Shown here one piece after another: positions 23,991 to 35,233 of a DNA stretch of 64,000 nt. The first letter of the stretch is position 1. Each line of letters begins with the position of its first letter. The DNA comes from Nageia nagi (Eukaryota > Pinophyta): assembly GCA_050084985.1 (NCBI GenBank), contig JBITNC010000002.1:19592001-19656000 (forward strand), read 5' to 3'. The position numbers and the translations under genes are program-made. The notes beneath the pieces are model-generated. The model worked only from the letters and a program-made list of their open reading frames with translations. It did no database searches and was not told where the DNA came from.

Positions 23991-26114
23991 ACCTATCTTA
24001 TATATGTTATTCTCATTGAATACAACATCTCTACTTCTAATGATTTTATGGTTATCAACATCCCATAACCTATATCCAAAATCATTAACACCATATCCAA
24101 TAAGATAACATTTTTGTGATTTTGCATCAAGTTTATTTCTATTCTCCTTATCAACATGTGCAAAAGCCTCACAACCAAAGACTCTCAAGAATGAGTAATT
24201 CACCTTTTTACCTGTCCACATCTCCTCTGGAATGCCTCCATCTAAAGCCATAGATGAACCCCTGTTAATCAAGTAAACAGCAGTGTCAATAGCATCAGCC
24301 CAAAGATTTAAAGGAAACCCATCATGTATCCTCATACTTCTAGCCCTTTCCAAGATAGTCCTATTCATTCTCTCTGCAACCCCATTTTCCTGTGGAGTTC
24401 TAGGAACCACCTTAATACTTCTAATGCCATTGTGTGAACAAAATGAATCAAACTCATTATTGCAAAATTCTCCACCATTATCTGACTTAAGACATTTTAA
24501 CTTAGAATTAGTTTCATTCTCAACCAATGCCTTCCACCTCTTAAAAGTTTCAAACACATCAGATTTCTTTTTAATACAGTATACCCATGTCTTCCTTGTA
24601 CAATCATCAATAAAAGTGACAAAATAAGATGAGTCCCCAAGTGAGCAAACCTGTGCAGGACCCCACACATCTGTATGAACAAGCTCTAATTTGTGACTCT
24701 TCCTTTCATTGCCAACTTTAAGAAATCTAACTTTCTTTTGTTTACCATACACACAATCTTCACAAAATCCTAAATCAATTTCTTTTAGATTTGGAAGTGA
24801 ACCATTAGTGTGTAACATTTTCATTCCTTTTTCACTCATATGTCCAAGTCTATTATGCCATAGTGATGTATCATTACCAAAGGAAACAAGATTCAATGAA
24901 TAATCAAAGACATTTGTGAGTAAATAAAGAGACCCCACCAAATTTCCCTTTGCAAATACCATTGAACCTTTAGAAACTTTCCAATTACCATCCCCGAATG
25001 TCATCACATAGCCCTCCTTATCCAATTTACTTATTGATATGAGATTCCTTTTAAGATCCGGAATGTGTCTTGCTTCATTAAGAGTCCATTGTGTTCCATT
25101 AGGTAATTTCATTGTTATATTGCCCATACCAACAATTTTACATGGATGTTCATTACCTAATAACACTTGACCAAAATCACCATGTGTGTAATTAGAAAAG
25201 AAGTCCTTATGTGGAGTAGCATGATATGAAGCACCCGAATCAAGAACCCAATAATCATTATTCTTTTCGTTAGACATGATTAAAGCATCTTGGATTAATT
25301 CACCAACCATATTAACCTCTTGATTACTTGTGCTTTCATTATTACTACTATCACATTCTTTACCTTTTCTATTCCAACAATCCTTTTTAATGTGACCCTT
25401 TTTACCACAATACCAACATTCCAATTTTGTTTTACCTTGTGATTTCGACCTTCCTTGTGATTTGCTTCTTGACTTGCTTCTCCTTCTTTCCTTTAGTCTT
25501 CCTCTTGCCTCTACTGTGAGAGCAGCATTGGAGCATTCTCCCGTGGACTTTCTCCTCATGTCCTCACTAAGAATTGTTCCAACAACTTCATCAAAGACCA
25601 ATTTTACATTAGAAGAAGAATTGCTAATAGCCATAACAAAGCTATTCCAACTATCCGGAAGTGAACATAGAATTAACAAGGCCCTTACTTCATCTTCAAA
25701 TTCTAAACTTACTGAAGTCAATTGATTTGTGATTGTATTGAACTCATTAACATGGTCCTGAACTGAACTACCTTCATTCATCTTCATGTTAAACAATTTT
25801 TTCATTAAGTATACTTTGTTAGAGGCAGATGGTTTTTCATACAATTTAGCAAGCTTATCCATTACACCTTTAGTGGTCTTTTCATTGGAAATATTGAAAG
25901 CTACACTAGAACTTAAACAAAGTCTTACAGCACCCAAAGCCTTTCTATTCAAGAGATTCCACTCTTCATCACTCATAGAAGTAAGTTTCTTACTCTTCTC
26001 TTCTAGAGGTAGATAGAGATCCTTTTGGTAGAGGTAGTCTTCCATTTGCATTTTCCAAAACTGAAATCCTTGCCCATTAAACCTTTCCACCTTTAGCCTC
26101 CCTTCTTCTGCCAT
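23991..26114 (-). pseudogene. Copia-M gag, protease and integrase (open until a frameshift)
   Basis: Start chosen at ATG 26114 (MAEEGRLKVERFNGQGF), which matches the homologous start of Copia-P; upstream in-frame residues are not shared. Order: gag capsid (UBN2-like; FWKMQMEDYLYQKDLYLPLE), an Arg/Ser/Lys-rich tail, and zinc knuckle CWYCGKKGHIKKDC at about plus 25374-25415. Then protease active site WVLDSGASYHAT near 25235, integrase HHCC region (LWHNRLGHMSEKGMK, then CEDCVYGK) and integrase core (HTDVWGP, FIDDCTRKTWVY, SDNGGEF, TPQENGVAERMNRT). The integrase C-terminal part ends with FGYRLWDVD and IIRSRDVVF. The frame stays open for about 700 codons until a one-base loss shortly before 23990, relative to Copia-P. 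Protein would act in cytoplasmic particles and the nucleus. Confidence 0.92.
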
Positions 26115-26180
26115 AGTGCTCGTCCTTGATTTCCAATCTACACACAAGATTCACCAACAAAATCCCAACACAACAACGTG

Positions 26181-26192
26181 GCTCTGATACCA
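26181..26192 (-). promoter_or_regulatory. Copia-M primer-binding site
   Basis: The complement reads TGGTATCAGAGC, the usual initiator-methionine tRNA complement that primes minus-strand synthesis in plant Copia elements. It lies two bases inside the 5' LTR. Confidence 0.92.
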
Positions 26193-26194
26193 AT

Positions 26195-26828
26195 TGTTAG
26201 GATTTAAAGAGTTCATATAACCAAGTGCATTCACAATTTAGATTGTCTTTAGCAAAGAAGAAACAACATTAAGCATACTACTGAAAATAAACATCCATAA
26301 ACATCAATCACACAAGAGAGACATAAGAGATAACGTGGTTCACCCAGTGTAGGCTACATCCATGGAGAAGCTTTCAACTCTTTTGCATTCAAGTCCTCCA
26401 AGCAATACACCAGCAGCATAACCTTGCTACAACCTTCACTTTGGAGTTACAACAAAGCCTCACTACAATCTCTCTCTCAACAATTACAATCAACCTCACA
26501 AATGCTGTCAAATTACAGTCATACACACATATTCCAACTACATACATGCCTCAACTCAAGCCTCTTATTTATAGGTACAAACTAACCCAACTTAAACCCA
26601 AGTTGGATCAGGAAGGTCGTTAGGTAACCCCAACCCTTCTACAACTGCTGAACAGGTGTCATGGCTCCTTGGCAACTGAAAATTGGTTTGAAATGAGAAA
26701 GAAACTGCCCTGCAGACCAGTTGGCTTTATATACAAAACTATCCTTCAGATTTACTGGCATCTTAGCCGGTTGGCTGGCTGGCCGGTTCTGTCTGGCTGG
26801 TTCAGTCTTAGTCTCCATTTTTCTAACA
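26195..26828 (-). repeat. Copia-M 5' LTR (634 bp)
   Basis: Pairs with 21554-22188. It is bounded by TGTTAGG and TCTAACA in plus-strand orientation. The copy at 26829-26833 of the target site AGATA follows directly. Confidence 0.95.
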
Positions 26829-27144
26829 AGATAAGCATCATATGAAAAGTAGAAAGAGTATAGGATACTCCCATAAATTGATCATGGTAATATAATAGGG
26901 TTTCCCATTTTAAATGGTTATTTATTACCTTAGTTTTTGCAATGATGACCTTTAACAAAAATGGATGAAATCAAGGCAAAGAACCTACAAAATAGAAAAT
27001 AAATAACTAATCCAAAAGAGCAACATATAGATATAACAAAGAATACATTGGATGTTGTATCATCATAGCATAGCAAATTATATACTAAAGGGTGGTTCTT
27101 AATGTACTAAGAACTAATGAGAAATAGCATAGTGATGGCGAGTA
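26829..27144. other. AT-rich spacer, nothing recognised
   Basis: Only the target-site copy AGATA at the left edge is identifiable. No coding motif is seen. Confidence 0.5.
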
Positions 27145-27330
27145 GCAAGGCATTGGTGTAGTGATAAGGGATCTTAGTCTCCTGTAGGAGGTCATAGGTT
27201 CCAATCCCACAAGCCAAGAAAGGGAGCTATACCCATGTGTAGGGCTAATAGAGGAAGTGGTAAAACCCAAGGTGCTCGTAGTGGCCAACTAGGGTTTCCT
27301 ACATAGTACGTTATAAGGACTCCCCATTAC
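27145..27330 (+). repeat. Probable tRNA-derived SINE (or decayed tRNA pseudogene)
   Basis: TTGGTGTAGTGATAAGGG (from about 27153) resembles an RNA polymerase III A box, and GGTTCCAATCC (about 27198-27208) resembles a B box, at roughly tRNA-like spacing. An intact tRNA is not supported, as the acceptor ends do not pair. The body extends past the B box into unrelated sequence, as in plant SINEs. The 3' end and any target-site duplication were not determined. Confidence 0.5.
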
Positions 27331-27479
27331 ATGCACATGGATATAGATTCTTTGGATGTTTACCTAATATTTAAGAAAATAAATATGATATCAACAAGCG
27401 CATGGTAATAGAGATTTAAAATTAGGTGAAACTCAACACTATCAAGAGGAAAATTCGACTAAAATACAACCCAATGATC

Positions 27480-28150
27480 GAAGTAATGCAGTGAATGAGG
27501 ATAGAATGAGACCAGATTCAAAACCCCTATGAGAATGGGGAAGCATCCTACTCAAGGAGAAACAATTTGTAAAGGTGGTCATAAGGGAGATACTAGAACT
27601 AGACTTCACTAAGGAATTGATGAGTATTACCATCCTTAAAACTATCACTAATGCACGTAAAAGCAACTTACAAACTATCCTAGTTGGTAGGTTTGTAGGA
27701 ATAAGACCCCTAATTGAACTTATTTGAAGCTAGATTTAGGAAAGATGGAGCACCAAAGGGCTCGTCTCTTTGATTACGATTCCTAAGGAACTCTTGATTT
27801 TCAAAATCTAATTCGAAGAAGATATTCAAAAGGTCATATAATTAGGTCCATGGTTTCTTGGAAAAAAAGGGCTTATCATCAAGAGTTGGGACAAGAGCTT
27901 CTCACCAAAAATAGAAAATTTCAACTTATATCCACTTGGGTCACTTCCAATTCTACACCCATCTTGCTTGCATTCAAGCATTATAGTAGGAGTGGCCAAG
28001 GCAATCAAAACATTGGTGAAAATTGAGATAGCCACATGATTGAGACAAAAACTCACAAATGATATCACCAAACCCCTAAGAAAAGAGGTCAAAATAAAGA
28101 TTGAAGATGGGAAGGCCTCGATTCATTCAATTAATCTTTTATTAGAATCT
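27480..28150 (+). pseudogene. LINE ORF1 with DUF4283-like domain (broken)
   Basis: ORF1 proteins of plant L1 elements bind element RNA. The translation runs KEKQFVKVVIREILELDF, then TILVGRFVGIRPLIEL. After stops it continues GPWFLGKKGLIIKSWDKSF and SPKIENFNLYPLGSLPILHPSC, the conserved PWFL-GKGLI-K-W block of DUF4283. A later KPLRKEVKIKIEDG segment matches the end of that domain. Frames shift at least twice. No zinc knuckle could be seen in the eroded C-terminal part. Confidence 0.65.
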
Positions 28151-28737
28151 TCTAGTACAATGTAGCAATTATAAGAGCTTCAATCACTACACTAAAGACT
28201 TCCTAGAGAAAAAAGCTAAGGATGAGGATACAATAAGCCAAAAAAATTCGATAATGCAAACAAAAATGGTGGTAATTAATTGAAAATAGTGCAAAAAGGT
28301 AAGGATGGAAAAATAGGAAAAATGCCAATAGAAAAGCAAACAAAACTCCCTTAAAAAATTTAGATAAAACCCACAAGAAAAGCAATACCACCTCCAATAT
28401 AGCATAAACTTTTCTAAGAACAAAGTAACAAATATGGAAGTCAATGATGAGATAGAAGGGGTGGATGGAGAAGAGGAGATCAGAAGGGTTATCAAAAAAG
28501 ATAAAAACACATATAGTCAAGCCACAACTATAGTCACACAATAATATAACATAGGAATGGATATACCATCTAGGAACATCCTGAACACCAAGAAAGAACC
28601 AAATGTGTAGTAGAATCATCAGGAAGACCCTCCTATGGTGAAATGAGGAACCAAATTATTGAACATGATATTGCTAATGGGAAATAACATAGTGTAAACA
28701 AGAGTGGAGGAAACTTGGCCTCTATTGGCCCTCAATG

Positions 28738-31700
28738 AAGATCCTATCATGGAACATCAAGGACTATAATGCCCTAGAAAATAAAGATTCTTTAAGGATC
28801 TTTAGCATGACAAAAAACCAAATATGGTATTGATACAAGAATCAAATGTTAAGGAAGATGGTATAATTCACACAAAGAAAAAGTATGGAAGGATGCCAAC
28901 TTTCAATGGTAGAACTTATATGGTAATTCAAGAGGGTTGATGAGTTTGTGGGATCCTAACATAATGAAGCTAGGGAACCATCATTGTGGAAATCGATCGA
29001 ACAAATATATCCACACTTCAATAATCAATGTTGAACATAATTTTGAGTTTATCATTACAAAATTATATGCTCCCAACAATTATATGGAAAGGAGAGTTTT
29101 TTTATCAGTCAACTGAAGATAGAAGGTTGTTCCCAGATATTACTTGAATCATTATGGATGATTTCAATACAGTCCTCCACCCATACAAAAATTAGGAGGG
29201 GGTAGAGAAAAAGAGAGCAATATAGCCATTTTTAAGAACAACCTAGACAATAATAATCTAATTGATGTAGACCTAATAAGTTTAGATTTCACATGGAATA
29301 ATATGTAGATGAAGGATGATTTGATCCAAACCAAACTCCATAGAGCAATGCTCCTCATAATGGTTGGATAGATTCCTTAACTATGCTTTGGTGGCTCAAA
29401 CCAAAATAGTTTTATATCACAAGCCCTTACTATTACAAGATTCTCAATATGTTAAGAAGTAGGCTCCTTTATATTTGATTCTATATAGCTTACTCATCCC
29501 CATCTAGAGGGAAAAATAGAGGAATTGTGGAACATAGAGATAAATAGGACAAAAATGTTCCAACTTCAAAAGAAATTAAGCATTATCAAAGAAAATTTGA
29601 AATATTAGAGTAGGAAAAAATTCAAACATATTGACAAAGAAAAATAAGAAATAAGATTAGAACTTGATCAGATCAAAACTTCCATTCAGAATGAAGGTAG
29701 ATCTCTTGAAGTAGCTGCTAAAGAAAACCTCCTTAGAGAATGATACCAAGCCATCCTGAAGAGAGAAGAAATATTTTGGAGACATAAATCTAGGTTATCA
29801 TGGATTAAATAAGATGATAAAAAAAACAAAATTCTTTAAACTATCTACCTTAAGAATAAGGGCCCTCAATAAAATTAGCACATTAGAAAGAGAAGATAAG
29901 AGTGTAATAGAGAATGAAGACAAAATTAAAGAGATGGTAATATCCTTCTGCAAAAACCTCTAAAAAATTAGTATAAGAAAACCAAAACACTACTAGAGAG
30001 CTTCTCGACAACATACCCCCTCCCATCAATGAAGAATACAACCTAAAATTATTGACCCCTTTTCTAAAGAGGAGATCACTTCCACTGTATTCATGATGGA
30101 TAAGAATAAAGCATTGGGTATTGATAATTTTTTGGCAAGGTTCTTTCACCAATTTTGAGATATAATTGGGGAAGATTTGGTAAAAATTATCCAAGAATTC
30201 CAAAGACACAATACCCTCCTCAAGAGCTAGAAATATACTACTTTCTTGACTCTCATCACAAAAGTTCAAGGAGAACATGATATTAAAAACTTTTTGTTCA
30301 TAGGCCTGTGCAACATAATTGACAAAATCACTAAGCTACTTGCAAATAGAATGGCTAAAATTCTTCCCAAAATTATCTTTTTCAAAAAATATGGCTTTGT
30401 AAGAGATAGACATATCTCTGATGGAATTATCTTGATGGATAAGACCATACACTCCATCAAAACTTTGAAAGAAGAGGTTATGATCATTAAAGTTGATATG
30501 CAAAAAGGCTATGATAGATTTTCATGGAAATTTTTGGATCAAATCTTGGAGAGGTTTGGATTTTAGAATCAATGGATAACTTGGATGAGAAAATGCATTT
30601 CTACTACCAATTTCTTTTTCCTTGTTAATAGTGAAGCAACTAGATTTGTTAATTTCTCTAGAGGTTTAAGGCAAGGGGACCCTCTATCACCTTACCTATT
30701 TATCACTATGGTAGAGGCTCTTAGTAGATCCCTTAAAAGATCTAATTAAATTAGCATTATTAGAGGAATTAAATCCTCTCAAAATTGCTCTCCCATCACC
30801 CATCACCAATTTGTAGATGATACTATCTTGGTTGGCAAAGCAAGTATAGAAGAAGCCAGAGTCATGAAATCCATTCTAGATAAATATGAATTATATTTAG
30901 ACCAAAAATTTAATTATGACAAAACTAACATTTATTTATTCAACACTCCCCTTGGAGAACTACATTGATATCTCAAATATTCCAATTTCAAATGGGTACT
31001 CTCCCAACCACCTATCTACGTATGCTAGTATTTGAAGGTTGGGTTCAATGATGCTTATGGAACAAAGTAATGGATATACTAAAAAATAAAATGGTAGGAT
31101 AAAAAGGTGCCCTAATAAGCATGGAAGGAAGATTCAACATGCTAAAGCCTCTTTTCAAAGTATCCCTATGTATATGGCTAGCATATTCAAAATCTCTAGA
31201 TTAGTTGTAAAAAGATTAACCAAATATGTAAAAACTTCATTTGGAATGGTACAAAAGAAAAGAAAAGGATGTCCTTAGTGGCTTGGGATATGTTTTGTAG
31301 GAAAATGGGGTGAAGGAGGATTAGGGATCATATAAATCAAATTAGTTAATCAAGCAATGTAGATAAAATTTGCATGGAAACTCTACTAGAATGAAGGCAG
31401 AGAATGGATCAATGTCTAGACAAATAAATATCTTAAAGAGATAAACAACTTTATTACCATATGAAATCCTCCTAAAGGCTCCTATTTATAGAATGGGCTA
31501 GTAAAATGAGAGACCCTATTGTAAAAAATGCCATATGGGAATTCAATAATAGCAAAATAATGATATTTTGGGATGACAAATGGATTAGACCCACCTCCCT
31601 AGTGGACCAACCAAAATGGACCCCCTTAATGCTATGGACAAAGACTAGGTTGGGACTCATAATATCTGACTACATATTTCATATTGAAGGGAATTTTCAA

Positions 31701-32160
31701 TAATCCATTCCTATGCCCAATGATCCCATGCTTGCAAAATTAAGCATGCAACTTCTCTAGAGATTAGATAAAATTCTACAATATCCCACTAAAAGAGCAG
31801 ACTATTTATTTTGGGTGGATGAGAAAGAGTAAAAAAAGTAGAATATTTAATAAAAATTAGCTACAACTTCCTCAATAAAAATTGCAAGGATACCAGAAAA
31901 TTATTATGGGCAAGTGTCTAGATAAAAGGTTAATCCCCAAAATTGTTAGCTTCCTTTGGGTAGTAATTCTAAGGAAATCCACACTAATGATGTGCTTAAA
32001 AGAAAAGGAATGAGTTTCCCAAGAAGATGAATTCTTTGTAATAATGCAAAAGAAACAACAAAGCACATTTTCTTTCACTATGAATATGCTATGGTGGTAT
32101 GGAAAATTATGAATTCTAATCTCCACCACCACTGGGTGACACCTCATTCATTGGCTAATA
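28738..32160 (+). pseudogene. LINE ORF2: endonuclease and reverse transcriptase (broken)
   Basis: Starts with the endonuclease motif MKILSWNIKDYN at 28738. RT blocks include KLLANRMAKILPKI and GFVRDRHISDGIILMDKTI in a 106-aa open block (30246-30566), then VDMQKGYDRFSWKFL. Next are FSRGLRQGDPLSPYLFI and the catalytic FVDD at 30810-30821. After RT come WAWDM-like and FWDDKWI blocks (31506-31703). The zinc-binding zf-RVT-like segment lies near 32025-32110: CILCNNAKETTKHIFFH. The order endonuclease, RT, zf-RVT is that of plant L1. More than ten stops are present; inactive. Confidence 0.75.
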
Positions 32161-32480
32161 TGGTTGAATAATGGAGATTGAAGACAAATATAAGAAGTCC
32201 AAATTGATCTGGTAATTGATCCCTCCATATATCTTCTAGGTAATATGGAAGAAAAAAAATGATAGGTTATTTAAGGAATGCAATTGAAACCTTACCAAAA
32301 TATGGAAAAAGTGCATAAGCTTACTTTGGGAAAATATTGAAAATTGCATCCAGTATAGACCCCACCAAGGATGTCAAGTCATTCTCCCTTTGATGCCAAC
32401 TCCTCTTAGAGCTTGTCCTTTCCACCTTGGATGCTATAGAAGGAGCTCTCAATCATTAAAATGATGTGGACTACCACCAA

Positions 32481-32981
32481 TGAAGTAATGGGATATGATG
32501 TGACCATTGGTACATTATAAATTTTGAATTGCCCTCCAATATTAAGTCCTTAATAGAAATGAATGATATAAAAGGGCCAAAGTAAGGTAACTACAAGCTT
32601 CAAGGTGTGATTCAAAGACATGGTAAACTTCATCTCAATTTAGATATCATCCTTGATCCATTACCTACACTACTTCAGTAATCCACTCTAGCTTAGAAAG
32701 CCATATTTGCTCCTCTATATGCAAGTCTTACTATCATAATCATGGGAAAGAGTTGCATGGCTAAATGAGGCAACTTATGTGAAGTTCAACAGGATCATGA
32801 TATCTAGTATATCCTTAACAATGAAGGAGTGCAAAGGTACATCATGAATTGCTAGGCCATGACCCTTCCTTGGAAGACTAGGTGGTGAGAAGCTATAATA
32901 ATAGATGGGTTTCAATTGGAATAATCCAAGTCAATCTCTCCATGGAAGTAATTACGTAAGCCAATGCCTTAAATCTTAAGG
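32481..32981. other. Unassigned stretch before Gypsy-B
   Basis: No convincing motif is seen. It may be the eroded 3' tail of the LINE or another old element. Its last five bases TAAGG (32977-32981) are the left target-site copy of Gypsy-B. Confidence 0.4.
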
Positions 32982-33390
32982 TGTTAGAATCCCACATCCT
33001 AAGATTTTAGTGTCAGTATTAGTATTTTAATTAAATTATCAACCTATATTATAAATTATAATATTGTGATTATAAGGGTGGGGCCTAATTTTGCATGACT
33101 ATTAGGGTTAGGGTTAGTATATTATAAATAGGTAAAAGTGTGTGGAGAAAGGCATCTTGAACATTACTTTTCATTGTTGGAGTTGTAAGGAGGTAGCCCC
33201 TGAAGTAGCCTATGATTCTATTACTATTCGTATAATTCCTATCCTTATTTGCTTATTGTTGTTATTTTGTGTTCTACTTATCACTGCATGCTCTATTATT
33301 TCCATTAGATTAGTTGCCATTTTCCTATTCAAATCAATATTCATTTAAATTTTTGCAATATTTCCCTTTCATATTCATAGCATCATAACA
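32982..33390 (+). repeat. Gypsy-B 5' LTR (409 bp)
   Basis: TGTTAGAATC to CATAACA. It contains TTAGGGTTAGGGTTAG at 33102-33117 just upstream of a TATA-like TATTATAAATAGG (about 33120-33132), the likely promoter. Confidence 0.88.
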
Positions 33391-34379
33391 TCTAGTATTA
33401 GAGCTCTTTCTAGGGCCATTATGCTATAGGAAAACCAAAAACTAAAATTCTTAAAGGTCTAAGCTAGAAACCCTATACTAGGGGTTTTAAAATATCTAGG
33501 AGGATCTATCATTTTTGGCTAAGCACACTTGCCCATAAAGCTATGTGTGAAGTGAGGTGCAAAAATTCTACACCAATACCTAGGCCTCAAATAGAACCCT
33601 ACATGGAATCAGACTCCACATACCAAAAGGTATATCAAAGACTATCTAGGCTATAAATAGAAACTAAGTAGGAAGCTATGTCGACCATCTGTAAATTGTA
33701 GTGCACTAGCAAGTGCCACTGGAAAGTTACTTGTCATAGAAGCCATCTTTTAGCCTCTTTCCTTGCAAAAGTTGGATAGGAGGGGCATTTAGAAAGGCCT
33801 ACAAAGCAAATAATCCTTACCCTAGAATCATTCCTTCACACAAAAAGCTTGATTTGGGAGGTATAATGTATAACATGTAGTTTTTCAAAGTTGCCAAAAA
33901 TAGCAATTTAGAGGTAGCAAAACCTTTAAAGCTAAATAACTAAAAATTTATAGTATTTCAACATTTGTTAACAAAAGCATATAGACCCATAGACAAAAAA
34001 AAAAAGGCCAAGAGTCTGAAAATCATCATTGAGAGACCTAGCTCATTGTGATCATCTTTTCAAGTAATCATTTTGGTATATTACACCCATACACTTTCTC
34101 AAGGCACTTTCCAAAAATAGCAATTTCCAAAAAATAGCAACTTTAGAAATAGAGTTTCTAGAAATGGCACCTGAGACAAGATCCCAATAGTAGCACAAGC
34201 TGATCCTACCATGATGACATTTTATACTATGATCCAAAAATGGTAGATACACTTATTGGCACATTCAGGGTTGAAATTTGATAACTACAAACCCAAATAC
34301 AAACCATTGATGGTGTGATAATGTCCAACTAAGTATCAATCATACTAACAATGCATCTAGTTCAAAGCAATCAAGCCAA

Positions 34380-35233
34380 CAAGGTGGTTTCATTCTTCCA
34401 CACATAATCAAATTAGATTTTCCTCAATTTGATGGAGATGATCCCACTTGCTAGATTTATAAGTTAGATAGTATTTTACATGACCAAATTCTAGAAGATT
34501 TGAAGGTGCACATGGTAACTTTTCATTTGGATCATGAAGCTCTACAATGGCACCAGTGGTACTCAAAAACTCATCCTACTCCTTCATGGGATGAATTTAC
34601 TCAACAATTATTGATTTATTTTTATCCTAATGACTATGAAGATTTCATAGGGGCATTGACCAATTTACATCAAACCACAATAGTCAAAGAATACCAAAAT
34701 TATTTTGAGAAACTAACAAATCACATAGAGGGGTTGGATGATGCATTTTTCATAAGTTGTTTTATCATTGGATTAAAAGAAGAAATTAAACCAAAGATCA
34801 AAATATTTAATCCCAAAACTATGATGGATGCTATTGCCCTAGCAAAGCTCATTGAAGATAAAGCTAGTACTCATTGATGAAATGTAAGACCCCCATTCAC
34901 TAAAACACATAATAATTCCCATTCCTCTAATAACACAAGTGCCCCACCATAAATCGCATAATGCAAACTAAGAAGTTGACATGGGAGGAAATGGAAGAGC
35001 ATCAAAAGGAAGGTTTATGCTATAATTGTGATGAGAAATTTGTTTGTGGTCATTATTGTACTCAACAAAAGTTATATTTTCTTGATGTTGATGCTCCTAG
35101 TGAGGAGGAATATGAGAGTGCACTTGAAGAGGCTATAGAGGAAATTCTAGATGAGGAGGCCTTAGTTATCTCTTACAATGCATTAGAAGGAATTACTACC
35201 CCTCATAACTATGAAGGTAAAAGGGTTTTTTAA
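34380..35233 (+). pseudogene. Gypsy-B gag with zinc knuckle (broken)
   Basis: Capsid domain: LDFPQFDGDDPTC before a stop, then a 125-aa open block (34500-34877) with FHLDHEALQWHQWY, WDEFTQQLLIYF and LTNLHQTTIVKEYQNYFEKL, a typical retrotransposon gag domain. After a stop at 34875 a second open block (34961-35233) holds a zinc-knuckle-like GLCYNCDEKFVCGHYC and an acidic stretch, then LVISYNALEGITT, which usually leads into the protease. The motif GLCYNCDEKFV-GH is characteristic of plant chromovirus gags. Confidence 0.78.

Larger units (their letters stand above)
21554..26828 (-). mobile_element. Copia-M: complete Tork-like Ty1/Copia retrotransposon
   Basis: Full-length element on the minus strand, 5275 bp. 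It is flanked by a perfect 5 bp target-site duplication AGATA (21549-21553 and 26829-26833). The LTRs are 635 and 634 bp, start TG and end CA, and differ by 14 substitutions and one indel (about 2.2%), so the insertion is fairly recent. The methionine-tRNA primer-binding site and the polypurine tract are both in place. A single gag-pol of about 3.9 kb is broken by only one frameshift and two nonsense codons. Gag and pol motifs resemble Tnt1/Tork-lineage Copia. Copia-P at 47770-52875 belongs to the same family. Confidence 0.95.
27400..32480 (+). mobile_element. Decayed L1-type LINE (non-LTR retrotransposon)
   Basis: Two coding parts of a plant L1 are legible: an ORF1 with a DUF4283-like domain, and an ORF2 with endonuclease, reverse transcriptase and a C-terminal zinc region. 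No LTRs are present. Stops and frameshifts are dense, and both ends are approximate; no poly-A tail or target-site duplication could be fixed. The region 28151-28737 between the ORFs is probably the eroded C-terminal part of ORF1. Confidence 0.75.

Noticed and set aside
27130-27230. Functional tRNA gene
   Set aside because: A and B box-like motifs exist, but acceptor ends do not pair and no clear anticodon arm is formed; a SINE or tRNA pseudogene fits better.
28187-28619. Hydrophobic open stretches on the minus strand that look like membrane proteins
   Set aside because: They lie opposite the A-rich, Lys-rich part of the LINE; complement of poly-Lys codons gives Phe/Leu-rich shadows.
33102-33117. 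Interstitial telomere tract
   Set aside because: Only two and a half TTAGGG units (plant telomeres are usually TTTAGGG), repeated at the same place in both LTRs; it is part of the LTR, not telomeric DNA.
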